Below, piece by piece: positions 1-16,166 of a stretch of 64,000 bases of DNA. The DNA comes from Xiphophorus maculatus. Its lineage: Eukaryota; Chordata; Actinopteri; Cyprinodontiformes; Poeciliidae. The stretch covers positions 21,105,968 through 21,169,967 of the forward strand of contig NC_036456.1 of the NCBI RefSeq assembly GCF_002775205.1, given 5' to 3'. How positions within the stretch are numbered: the first letter of the stretch is position 1; each line of letters starts with the position of its first letter. The position numbers and the translations under genes are program-made. Below the pieces are notes generated by a model. It was not told the DNA's origin. It did not search any database and was given only the letters and a program-made list of their open reading frames with translations.

Positions 1-53
1 CTGTCTGTCTGTGACCTAATGAGAAACAGCTGATGTCTGGTGTTTTCCCTCAG

Positions 54-145
54 TACGGACTGCCAGGCTGCTGCTGTCAGTCAGAGGAACTGAAGTTTCT
101 TGGTTTGTTGATCAGAACAGCAGCAGCTCAGAGCTGATCATATAA
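54..145 (+). CDS. possible terminal exon of an upstream gene (partial)
   Basis: A pyrimidine-rich acceptor (tgttttccctcag) ends at 53. Entered in phase 1, as in the other receptor genes of this window, the frame stays open for about 30 codons to TAA at 143-145. A cluster of overlapping AATAAA signals follows at about 228-262. Phase 0 is also open for about 27 codons, so the frame is not certain. I recognise no domain in the short peptide. It could be the last exon of a gene starting before the window, or chance. Confidence 0.3.
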
Positions 146-1494
146 ACCTGCATGTCAGTTGGGCATGATAATTTGTTTGAATTTTCTTTTTTTCTTCTTT
201 CTTGCTTTTATTTTTGTCTGTTTGAAATAAGCAAATAAATAAATAAATAAAATAAAAATAAATAAACTCAACTCAGGTCAGTCAGAGCTTTAATGAGATT
301 CACTTTGAAAACCCAGACCCACATCCAGCAGGTGGGACTCAGCAGCAGCATCTGGACAGATGTTCCCTCCAGGAAGAGATTCTGTCCCCAGGCATTTTGA
401 TCAGGGAGGAAATGACAGACTGTAGGAAGAAATGTGGACTTTTTTTGGTTCTGATTCCCAGTCAGTCTGTGATCTGCTAGTTTGAACCTCCTGAATTTTC
501 CCCATCAGAAGTTCATGGTCTGATGTAAACAACCAGACTTTTCTAAACTCTATTTCATGGACTGGAAGGATCTTAACTTTATTCTGACACAAAAGTAAGT
601 GAATTTGAGACAATCATAACTTCAAATTTGTTTACAGATATATTTCAATATACATGTTTGTGGATTAATCAGTACAATTTTTCTCTTGATGTTCTGTGTG
701 ACCCGGTGAAGGTGAAACTCCCAGCCGCTTCCAGACCTGCAGGACTTTCTCCAGGTTTGGTTCTGACTCCCAGAGGTTCTGGTTTGGACTTGTTCGGGTC
801 ACATGTCATCAACTTCTAGTCAGAGTCTCTTCTGAAATAAAATCACTTAAAAATGAATTAATTCTGAAGCTCATTGATTCTCAGTCATTACTTACATCTG
901 CTGAGATTATGGAGCCTCTGGAGACAACAGTGCAAAGAAGGATTCTTCATAAAATCAAGAAAGTTATGGACAACCTTGAGCATCCTGCCAACAGCATCAC
1001 CATCTTCAATAACTCGGAAGAATCTGAATGAGTTACAACTTAATTTCCCTTTGTGATTGATCAAGTATTTTTGACCCTTGTGTTGTCTTGCGGGTCAAAC
1101 TGACCCATTACCATGTTTAGCTGTAGAAAAAATACCGTAAACAATCTTTTTCCAACTTGAAATTTTATGGCTTTTCCTAAATCGACCCCATCATTAAAAA
1201 AAGTGATTGTTTGGTTTTGTTCATGTTTCCATGTGGGCTGTACACACCCACACACACACACACCCGCATACACACATCAAATAAACTGGTGTGAACTGAA
1301 CTTGTATTTGACCTGCAGCTGCAGCTAACGCCTCACATCACACAAGCTCCCAAACACAACAACAAATCTCAGAAATGATAAAAGCAAATTCAGTATTCAG
1401 GATAAAGGTATCCTGAATCAAAATCAAAGCAGCTCTAGTTGATTCCTTACTGAAGCTGAGTAAATGTTTCACTGTGCAGCAGGTCATAGGTTGT
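146..1494. other. noncoding stretch with an A-rich run and a CA microsatellite
   Basis: No convincing gene seen. The stretch holds an (AAAT)n-like run at about 228-265 and a CA-rich run at 1246-1276. Short open frames here lack splice support and recognisable protein. Confidence 0.5.
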
Positions 1495-1622
1495 ATGCTG
1501 TTGTTGCGCAACACCCCCCTTCTCTCTACTTCCTCTCCTGAGGTGAGATGTGCTACCAGCTCTCCTTCTAACGGGTTAATTGAGTTTCCTAAATCTGCTG
1601 GGATTTATCCTGTCCAGAACTG
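1495..1622 (+). repeat. dispersed repeat, copy 1 (second copy near 41.7 kb)
   Basis: From about 1530 to 1622 the sequence matches 41690-41784 almost base for base, for example the shared string gagatgtgctaccagctctc. Upstream, both copies have a looser GTTGTTGC(A/G)CAA...CCCCCC segment. The second copy continues into different DNA after CTGTCCAGAACTG. The family is probably a retroelement that I cannot name. Confidence 0.6.
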
Positions 1623-2122
1623 TCCGGACCTCCTCTGTGGTTCCCGCCTCCGGCGCTGCGGACGCCCGCCGGACATTCCCCGTGGGAACCATCCTTCGTC
1701 TCCGCCCACCCTTGTTGTGTTTTTTCTTAGACATTTTTTGGGGGGGTCATCTGGTAGCCGCCCTTGAGGGGGGGTCCTGTCATGTTCCGTGTTTTTCTGT
1801 GTGTTTATTTCGAGTTTCCTGTGTCTCTGAGTCTCCATGTTGTCCTGTCTCCCTTTGATTAGTTCCCAGGTGTGTCTCGTTCCCTGATTACCTCCTGTGT
1901 ATTTAGTGTCACCTGTGTGTCTTGGCTTCTGTTCTGCTGTGTGTCTGGTTAGTCCATTCGTTCTCTCTGTTGCTACCTGTGTTGAGCCTCAGCTTCCGCT
2001 CAGCAGTGCTGCCAGGGATTTGGACTGTTTTTGGAGCATTATTCATCGTTAATCTACCATATCTCTCTTACCTGGGTCTCCTGGCGTTTTGCCTCACCAT
2101 CTACACCGCAACTTATGACACA
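1622..2122 (+). mobile_element. Ty3/gypsy-type 3' end: pol C-terminus, polypurine tract and LTR
   Basis: The end of a frame stopping at 1767 (RRCGRPPDIPRGNHPSSPP, then LGGSSGSRP) resembles the pol C-terminus of fish Ty3/gypsy elements. It is followed by a G-rich polypurine tract (about 1765-1774) and then TGTCATGTTCCGTG at 1778, a typical LTR start. The LTR probably ends at TGACACA near 2122, giving about 345 bp. No 5' LTR or other pol parts are present, so this is a truncated or recombined copy. The start is arbitrary because it abuts the dispersed repeat at 1495-1622. Confidence 0.55.
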
Positions 2123-2980
2123 TTCTCAGGGGAGAAAGACTCACCTGGTATAAATCACATTTTTAACTATTGGAGTAACACTTAAGAGAAATTAATTTAA
2201 TCAAAGAATGTCATGAATATGTGTGTATATGTTCCATCTTAACCCGTTTAATCCCAGATTATTTCCTGTAAAATAAATTCATGCATTTCAATCCTTGGTC
2301 CTATAATAAACACATGATATTCATGAATTATATCATTTTATGTTGGTTATGTTAGTGAAAAGGTTTTATACTCGGCAACAATTGTTGCTGGTGGGAAACT
2401 GTACAGTCTGAATGACACAAATCTGACCTATTAATAAAATAAAACATAAAAATCATGACCTGCATAACCTATTATAGCAAAGAATGGTTACAAGAATGTT
2501 CAGAAATATTTTAGATGTATAAAGATTCAATGCCACAGCCTGCAGATGTCATTGTCTCAATGTGCCGAGTGACCTTTGACCTCATTTGGTCATTTCATCA
2601 ATGAGACTAAATCAGGTAAAAATGTCAGTATGAACAAATCTGCATCCAGGAGGAAATTGTCCCAGTTCCACCAGAACAAGAACCAAGAACTCCACCTTGG
2701 TTCTGTACTGAACTGGTTTCAGACGTGGCTTCAACTGGTACCAGTCATTCAGTGGACAGGAAACACTTTGTGGAAAGGATCGCCTTCTGGGAAGGTGCGT
2801 GTGTGTGTGTGTGTGTGGTTGATTTCAACTGTGGGAACGACAGTGATGAAGGAAACATCTTCAGGTTCCTTCAGGTCTAGAAGATCTAAAACATCTGATA
2901 GTTTTAAACTGTGTGGGAAAAACAAGGAATATAGAAAAAACTGGAGCTGATCTTAGTGGATAAACCAATGGACAACAGCA
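2123..2980. other. noncoding stretch, nothing recognised
   Basis: AT-rich DNA with a short GT run near 2801-2818. A 124-codon open frame at 2576-2950 has low-complexity composition and no recognised domain, so I do not call it a gene. Confidence 0.5.
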
Positions 2981-2981
2981 G

Positions 2982-3817
2982 AGCGCTGTCTGTGAGTTAG
3001 CATAGCGCTGTCTGTGTGTTAGCATAGCTCTGTCTGTGTGTTAGCATAGCGCTGTCTGTGAGTTAGCATAGCGCTGTCTGTGAGTTAGCATAGCGCTGTC
3101 TGTGTGTTAGCATAGCACTGTCTGTGTGTTAGCATAGCGCTGTCTGTGAGTTAGCATAGCGCTGTCTGTGTGTTAGCATAGCTCTGTCTGTGTGTTAGCA
3201 TAGCGCTGTCTGTGTGTTAGCATAGCGCTGTCTGTGTGTTAGCATAGCTCTGTCTGTGTGTTAGCATAGCGCTGTCTGTGTGTTAGCATAGCGCTGTCTG
3301 TGAGTTAGCATAGCGCTGTCTGTGAGTTAGCATAGCGCTGTCTGTGAGTTAGCATAGCGCTGTCTGTGTGTTAGCATAGCGCTGTCTGTGTGTTAGCATA
3401 GTGCTGTCTGTGAGTTAGCATAGCGCTGTCTGTGTGTTAGCATAGCGCTGTCTGTGTGTTAGCATAGCTCTGTCTGTGTGTTAGCATAGCGCTGTCTGTG
3501 TGTTAGCATAGCGCTGTCTGTGTGCTACCATAGCTCTGTCTGTGTGTTAGCATAGCGCTGTCTGTGTGCTACCATAGCGCTGTCTGTGTGTTAGCATAGC
3601 GCTGTCTGTGTGCTAGCATAGCGCTGTCTGTGTGTTAGCATAGCGCTGTCTGTGTGTTAGCATAGCGCTGTCTGTGAGTTAGCATAGCGCTGTCTGTGTG
3701 TTAGCATAGTGCTGTCTGTGAGTTAGTATAGCGCTGTCTGTGTGTTAGCATAGCGCTGTCTGTGTGTTAGCATAGCACTGTCTGTGTGTTAGCATAGCGC
3801 TATCTGTGTGTTAGCAT
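2982..3817 (+). repeat. 22-bp minisatellite, about 38 copies
   Basis: The unit is gcgctgtctgtgtgttagcata (22 bp), repeated head to tail with almost no length change. Variants are mostly at three sites: GCGCTG, GCTCTG, GCACTG or GTGCTG at the start, TGTGTG or TGTGAG in the middle, and TTAGCA or CTACCA near the end. It lies about 0.7 kb upstream of FCRL-A. Confidence 0.95.
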
Positions 3818-4111
3818 CAGGAAGTAAAATTACTTTGGTGTATGTAGTATTTTTATAACAACTGAATTTAACAGTTACTTTATTGTTCTGTTAAATGGTG
3901 CTATGTGTCTGGAAAATACATAACACTTCGTTTTTTTAACCAAAACCTAAATCATATTTTACTTCTCAACCTAAACTTTAAACCAAAACAAGGAGGTTCA
4001 CCGTGTCAGAGCAAGTTTGGTTAACATGAGGTCCAGCAGTCTTTAGAAAGAAGAATTAGGCCACAGATGATACTGAAGAGGAAACTAAAACACACACACA
4101 CACACACACTC

Positions 4112-4305
4112 ACACACACCTAGGGAGAATTTATACAGACCAATTTACTTAATATGTTTCTGGACTGTGGGAGGAAACCAGAGAACCGGAGAGAACCCAG
4201 CATGCACAGGGAGAACATGCAGACTCCATGCAGAAAGACCCTGGGAATCGAACCCAGAACCTTCTTGCTGCAAGGCAACAGCTCTACCATCTGCACCACT
4301 GTTCA
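4112..4305 (-). mobile_element. tRNA-like SINE or related repeat, antisense
   Basis: The segment contains the widespread fish string GGACTGTGGGAGGAAACCAG and, near its right end, the reverse complement of RNA polymerase III box-like sequence (GGGAATCGAACCCAGAACC, then CTACCATCTGCACCACTG). The order fits a tRNA-like head read on the minus strand. A CA run at 4090-4118 precedes it. Family name and exact ends are uncertain. Confidence 0.5.
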
Positions 4306-4552
4306 GGCCTCAGGAGTTTAATATGGAATATATTTTATTGAATTTGTTTTGGATTTTTGTGAACAAGACAATTATGATCATTTTGATTGGAACAGTTGAT
4401 CTGTTGCCATGGCGACTGATGATAGACCAATAACTATCAGCAATGCATCATGAAGAGAGAGAGCAGCAGAGCTGCGTTAAGGAAGAGGGCGGTCTCTCTT
4501 TACTCTGAGTCTCCAGTCAGACACGAAAAACGTCAAATGAAGGAGAGAAACC

Positions 4553-10836
<6,284 letters not shown>

Positions 10837-11119
10837 TCCACCAGTCTGACCTCTGACCTCTGACCTCCAGCTTCACCTCTTTATTTCACATTTAGTTGTT
10901 TTACTGCTTTGGCCCAACATCATCTGACTTTAACATCGTTTCTGTCTGGATGTTTAATCAAATGTTTCTTTCACACAGTTCGTTCTGCAGTGAACTATTA
11001 AAGTTTTCATTTGGTCTCGGCTGTTTCTACGTCGTTGATCGTTCTGGTTTCTGTGGCTTCAGAGCCGATAGATTAGAAATGTTTTCCTGTTTGCTCATTT
11101 CTGATCTGTACAAACAACC

Positions 11120-11125
11120 AATAAA
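11120..11125 (+). promoter_or_regulatory. candidate poly(A) signal of FCRL-A
   Basis: AATAAA, 284 bp after the FCRL-A stop codon at 10834-10836. Confidence 0.4.
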
Positions 11126-11175
11126 CCACAGAGTGAAAAAGGCCTCAGTGGAAACTTTCAGAAAACAACCAGAGT

Positions 11176-11331
11176 GTGTGAGGGCATGTGTGTGTATGTG
11201 TGTGTGTTTGTGTGTGTGTTTATGGTTGTGTGTCCTGTCTGTCTCTGTCTCTGTGTTGCCCTGCGACACACTGGTGACCCGTCCAGGGTGGAGACAGGCA
11301 GCAGCTCCTGTTAGAAAATGGATGGATGGTT
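11176..11331 (+). repeat. GT-rich run followed by a LINE/SINE tail fragment
   Basis: A TG-rich run (11176-11232) is followed by CCCTGCGACACACTGGTGACCCGTCCAGGG and AAAATGGATGGATGG at the end. I know this as a very common fish LINE/SINE 3' tail, so it is a short truncated insertion. Confidence 0.5.
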
Positions 11332-12275
11332 AAAATCCCTTTTCTGTGTTGTTTCCATGTTACAGTCCAATCAGTTGTGGGTCTCATTTCTAAAGGTTCA
11401 TCACTTCCTACACAAAGGTTGTGATAAAAACCAACATGATGGAGAACATGTGAACATGTGAACATGTGGCTCCTTCCATCATCTCTGTCTCCTAGACACT
11501 GAGGTGGAGACCTGAGCAGGTTGCATCAAGATTCCTCTCAGATATTTAATTTCTCTCTACAGCAAAGTTTAATTGTAGACCCACTTTATAATAATCATTC
11601 AGAAAAACAGTCTTATTAATGCTTCCATTGTTGAACCATAACTATACATGAGGACATTTCTAATAAAAATGATCTATAAACAAGATGACTTAAAGTCTCC
11701 ACAACATTTGGTCAAAGTTTTCTCACCATCACATTTCCTTCCTGTTATGGGACCAGAGATAGAAACATTAAAGGTGACAAAGTTTCAGGATGAGACTGAC
11801 TGCAGTAAACCGTCTCACTCAGCCGAAGCACTAATGGACGCATTACTGCTGCTGGACACTAATGGACAATAAGAGTCAAAGCATTCAGCCTGATCTACTG
11901 AAACACTGCAGTGATAAACTCTCAGTGTCTCCTGACCCCAAACCCTCAGAGTGCAGAGGACATAAAAAACATTTAGGATAACAGAAAATGTACATCAATA
12001 ATTGATGTATTATTGTTGCCTCCACTTATCAACAAACAACCTAAAATAACTAAAGTTTTGCTAAGTTGTACATAATGAAATAGCTAAGACATCCTGACAT
12101 TACAAGTTACATGTGAATAAGTTATTTGGTTGAGAAGCATAATAATTTATTATTATGTAATACTCTTGTATAATAATTTTCAGTCAGATGTTGTCAATTA
12201 TAATTATGGGTTTTTGCTATGCAGTCTCCTCCTCTCTCTGAACTGTCTGTCTGTCTCCTCTCTGTTTTCACATAT
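11332..12275. other. intergenic DNA, nothing recognised
   Basis: AT-rich sequence between FCRL-A and the endogenous retrovirus. No gene, RNA or repeat array recognised. Confidence 0.5.
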
Positions 12276-12280
12276 GATCC

Positions 12281-12486
12281 TGTTAGAGATTTTTTGGTAT
12301 TATCATTTTATTATTACTTTAGTTCACATTCAGCCTATAGATCACTGTGATTTTCTGTTTAAAGTCTTCTCTTCCTTATGTGTGTATGGTGGTCACTACT
12401 GTCTGTTCAACTTCACAAGAAATAGTTAACACTGAGTTTCTCAGACCTTAAATCCTTTTGCAAGAACACCTCCTAATTTAGTAACT
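12281..12486 (+). repeat. 5' LTR of the endogenous retrovirus, truncated to its first 206 bp
   Basis: It matches the first part of the 3' LTR (from 15633) with several substitutions and a 12-bp length difference (CTTCCTTATGTGTGTATGGTGG against CTTATGGAGG). The match stops at TTTAGTAACT, after which sequence jumps to pol. The rest of the LTR, primer-binding site, gag and start of pol are missing through one junction. Confidence 0.85.
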
Positions 12487-13653
12487 TTTGCTGAATTAGC
12501 TAAGCTTCCAGAACACTTGTGGACAAAAGGTCCCTCTGATGTTGGGTTACTTGGTTCAATTCCCCCAGTGCAAATTAAAGCAAAATCTAGCTGGAGACCT
12601 AGAGTAAAACAATACCCTTTAAAAACGCCGCACAGCTGCCTAGAAGCTACAGAGCACTTGCAGCTTCCTAGGCCAGACCTACAGGACACCCCATTAGCAA
12701 TAGGAGAAGTCTGGTTTGTTGATAGGTCATGTTCAAAGTACCCTATGGGTAAAAACCAGACAGGTTATTCTGTTGTTCCTTTGCCGAACGAAATAATAGA
12801 AGCAAATGATGTCATTTCTCGGACTTTGCAATTACTGCAGAGCCTGGATTCCACACTATGCTGAAAAAACTCAGGCTTTACAGGATTTGATTCATGGCAC
12901 CCCAATGGCCATGACTGACAAAATAACTTGGAATCCAGAAGCTGAAAAAAGATTTGTTGATCTTAAACAAGCATTAATGCAGGCAACAACTTTGATTCTT
13001 CCAAACTATAAAAAAAATCTTTATTTAAAGCAGCAGCAATTGTGACACATGGGCGCTGCCATGTGTCAACAGGGGGGATGGAAACCACAATACAGCAACA
13101 TTTCACAACGTATGGTTTAAATTCTTACTTAAAAACTTAAACTTAGTACTGCATGTCCAGTCTGTGTGAAATACAATCCTCAGGGAAACATAAGGCCAAA
13201 ACGAGGCAGGTTCCCAAAATCATCTTATCCATTTCAAATATGCATATGGATTTTATTGAACTTTCACAAAGTGGGCCATATAAATATTGTCTGGTGCTGA
13301 TTGATGCTTTTTCTAAATGGGTTGAAATAGTTCCAGCAAAGCATGCAGATGCTTTGACAGTAGCTAAGGCTATTTGTAAAACTATTATCCCAACACATGG
13401 CATCCCACAGACTGTGACAAGTGTCCAGTGCGAATTTACTGCCTTCTGATTCTCTTCCTATACAGGAGGCCATTTCACTTGAGCCAGGTGACTGGGTCTA
13501 CATAAAGGTCATCAAACGAAAGAACTGGGCGAGTCCACGGTGGGAAGGACCGTTCCAAGTGCTGATGACCACACCAACAGCTGTAAAGATTGCTGAAAGG
13601 CCCAGCTGGATACATCTTAGTCACTGTAAGCGGCAGAGAGTGTTGGACCCCTA
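12487..13653 (+). pseudogene. pol: retroviral pol remnants (RT, RNase H, integrase), deleted and out of order
   Basis: Recognisable pieces in the order found: the segment just before the RT core (LPEHLWTKGPSDVGLLG, about 12506-12620), an RNase H start (PRPDLQDTPLAIG, FVDRSCSK; about 12626-12800), RT thumb/connection (FLGLCNYCRAWIPHYAEK, ITWNPEAEKRF; about 12812-13020), integrase zinc-finger debris (CPVCVKYNPQGN), integrase core (HMDFIELS, LVLIDAFSKWVEIVPAKH; 13235-13420) and integrase C-terminus ([11 protein letters not shown] to the stop at 13652-13654). In an intact pol RNase H follows the thumb, so order is changed as well as content. Most RT core, including the catalytic region, and much of integrase are gone. 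It cannot encode a working polymerase. Confidence 0.85.
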
Positions 13654-13803
13654 ATTCGGAGTAGAGAGGAAGGAGAGCTTCGGCTCCCGGGCTACAAAGG
13701 CGTCCTACTTTTTAGTATAGTTCGTCTCAATCCCGGTGAAGAACTGCTAAGATTCTCACTCTTTTAGTTTGGGGGTTCTGACATCTCTGCACGCCGAGCA
13801 GTA

Positions 13804-14499
13804 ATGGGGACTCCATATGCCAGATGGATCTTCTACTGTGCTGTGACTGCTGTATGTTTGATGTTTGGAGAAGGAAGCGAGCCTGAGTTCCACCCACACG
13901 ACTACAGCACCAACTTGTGGTGGAAACTGATGAATAGAACTGCTTATGAAGGACATGCTGTGAACTGCTACGTGTGTGCGCAGCTGCCGGTTTCCATACA
14001 CAACTCAGGTCTCCGACCAGGGACGTTGCCCTGGAACTTGTGTAATAGAGTTTACACCTACTGCGAACCGACACAGGATTACATCACCTGCATAGCCTGC
14101 AGGGGTCAAAGGACGACTCCACACTGCAAAGTCTGGAAGGAAAACCCAGACTGTGACAACCTGCTTCAGGAGAGGAGTTTCAACATCACACATAAGATAA
14201 AGAGGAGACAGGAGACAACACTGTGCAGCGCCATAGTGCCAGGAGATTATGGCTCAAGGATGTTATCAGATTGGTACTTCATATGCGGGAATGAAGCGTA
14301 CATGTTCTTGCCGAAAAATTGGGGAGGACTGTGTGCTGTGGTTCCTGTGATCAACCCGATTGCGTTCATCAGGAAAGCACAGGATGATTTACACACCCGC
14401 TCCAAACTAACAGTTATGTCAGAGGTCAAAAGATGGGGAGGCCTCACAACACATACTGGAGTTCCATGGGAATTCAGAATTTGGAATGGCGGAGAAAAA

Positions 14500-14531
<32 letters not shown>

Positions 14532-15359
14532 TTTATTTTTTTTTTTTTAAACTTTCTTTTTTTTTTCTCCGAAGAGTTTTTGCGGCGCTAGTGGCTCGTA
14601 TTTTTTCCACAGTAGGCAGACAGGAAGGAGGATGAGTAGAGGGGGAAGACATGCAGCAAAGGTCGTCGGGACCGGGAGTCGAACCCGCGACGTCCGCGTC
14701 GAGGACTAAGGCCTCCAAACGTGGGGCGTGCTAACCCCCTGCGCCACCACAGCACGCCCCGCGGAGAAAAATTTATGCAAAGCCTGTTTCCGTGGGTTGG
14801 AATAGGTGAGATTCGGGACCACGTTGAGATAAACAGGTACGGATTACTGCGACTAATCAACATCACATACCAGCTGGCCAATGGCACCAGGAAAGAACTG
14901 ACTGAACTGAGAAACATGGTTATGCAAAATCGTGTTGTCCTGGACTTCCTCACTGCCCCTCAGGGAGGGGTTTGCAAGATCATTGGCCCAACGTGCTGTA
15001 CTTTTGTGCCTGATGAAACAGGTACTGGAGGAACTATTTCTGATGCTCTATATGAGCTGGAAGATCTAAAACAATATGTAGAAAGTGGAACACGCAGCTC
15101 ATCTTTTGATTTGCTTTCATGGCTTACATCTGGACCATGGTGGAATTTGCTGTTAAAGCTCGTGACACCTATTCTGGTTGTTTTAGTTCTGTTCTGTCTT
15201 TTTACGGGTTGCATTATTCCTTGTCTACGAAATATGATGTTTAAAACAATTAACACAACTGTTATCAACTATCAGTTGGCAAAGGCATCTTATGAGACAA
15301 CTGAAGATGACTTGTTTCGAGTTTCTGATGATTTTCTGAACAATGATGAAGTTCTGTAA
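13804..15359 (+). pseudogene. env: gamma-type retroviral env, interrupted once by a SINE
   Basis: The frame opens at ATG 13804 with a hydrophobic leader (about residues 8-22). The surface part has a CXXC motif (CYVC, residues 55-58), several N-glycosylation sequons and a basic KRR stretch. At 14503-14760 a SINE breaks the gene. Beyond it, in the same frame, the transmembrane subunit shows a heptad-rich stretch, an LDFLTAPQGG immunosuppressive-domain-like segment, a CX6CC motif (CKIIGPTCC), a membrane span (about 15142-15225) and a tail ending at TAA 15357-15359. Family knowledge: CXXC plus CX6CC marks a covalently linked SU-TM gamma-type envelope. I see no other stop or frameshift than the SINE. 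As it stands the protein is cut before the membrane subunit. Confidence 0.85.
14503..14760 (-). mobile_element. tRNA-derived SINE inserted in env, minus strand
   Basis: Read on the minus strand it starts with a tRNA-like head holding an A-box (TGGCGCAGGGGGTTAGCAC) and B-box (GGTTCGACTCC), then a body, then an A-rich tail (the poly-T runs at 14501-14570 on the plus strand). A 14-bp target duplication, GCGGAGAAAAATTT, flanks it at 14489-14502 and 14761-14774. The full head, long tail and exact duplication indicate a fairly recent complete insertion made by LINE machinery. Confidence 0.9.
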
Positions 15360-15632
15360 TCAATAAACAGATAAATTCATTTGCTGAATGACTCCTACAC
15401 TGAAAATGTGAAACAAGTGGTGTTAAGGATGAGAAAACTGCTTTTGATTTTTGCTGTTTCTTTTATTTTTCATTTATTGCATTATATTCCATTTATTCAT
15501 TGTGTATTTTCTGTGTTTAGATTAGAAGAAAAAAAAATAAAATCTTGCATTTATTGTTTCTTTTCTTTTCTTTTCTATGCTTAGCTTTTGCATAAAGTTT
15601 ACACACATAATGAAATGATAAAAAGGGGGGAA

Positions 15633-16161
15633 TGTTAGAGATTTTTTGGTATTATCATTTTATTATTACTTTAGTTCACATTCAGCCTATAGATCATTGT
15701 GATTTTCTGTTTAAAGTGTTCTCTTATGGAGGTCACTACTGTCTGTTCAACTTCATGAGAAATAGATAACACTGAGTTTCTCAGACCTTAAATCCTTTTG
15801 CAAGAACACCTCCTAATTTAGTAACTACCTGTGAACAGTCGTATTTTGTTTTGTTGACAGTACTGACCGAGATTTGAACCGGGCTCAGACCTTTGATCAG
15901 ATATCACATCTGGAACTGGGTTGTTAGTTGTTTGGGTTAGAAGCTTTACGACCTCTGTTGTTTTTCCTGACTGCCCCCTTGCCTGTTTTTCTTTGACAAT
16001 AAAAACAGGAGCTCATGCGGAAGCAGATCAGAACGCTCTGTGAACGGCTCGGAGGAGCAGTTGGCAGAGACTTCTCCTTTTGCAAAAGCTTGACATGAGA
16101 TTCATATGCGTTGTCTGTGGTTCTTTCTTTTATGTAGGTTCGAAAGGAAAAATACCTATCA
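15633..16161 (+). repeat. 3' LTR of the endogenous retrovirus, complete
   Basis: 529 bp, TG...CA ends, preceded by a polypurine tract and followed by the GATCC target duplication. It contains AATAAA at 15998-16003, the likely poly(A) signal. The first 200 bp match the truncated 5' LTR. Confidence 0.9.
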
Positions 16162-16166
16162 GATCC

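Larger units (their letters stand above)
12281..16161 (+). mobile_element. gamma-type endogenous retrovirus, internally deleted, with env
   Basis: The provirus begins TGTTAGAGAT at 12281 and ends CCTATCA at 16161. The 5-bp sequence GATCC flanks it on both sides (12276-12280 and 16162-16166), a target-site duplication. Order: partial 5' LTR, broken pol, env, polypurine tract (AAAAAGGGGGGA before 15633) and a 529-bp 3' LTR. Primer-binding site and gag are absent. The pol pieces and the env CXXC plus CX6CC motifs match gamma-type retroviruses. The element is defective. Confidence 0.9.

Noticed and set aside
2576-2950. 124-codon plus-strand frame
   Set aside because: Includes a GT microsatellite, no recognised domain, and no supporting neighbours.
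13804-15359. Env considered as a functional domesticated host gene
   Set aside because: The SINE cuts the frame before the membrane subunit, so the current allele cannot make a full envelope protein; past selection remains possible.
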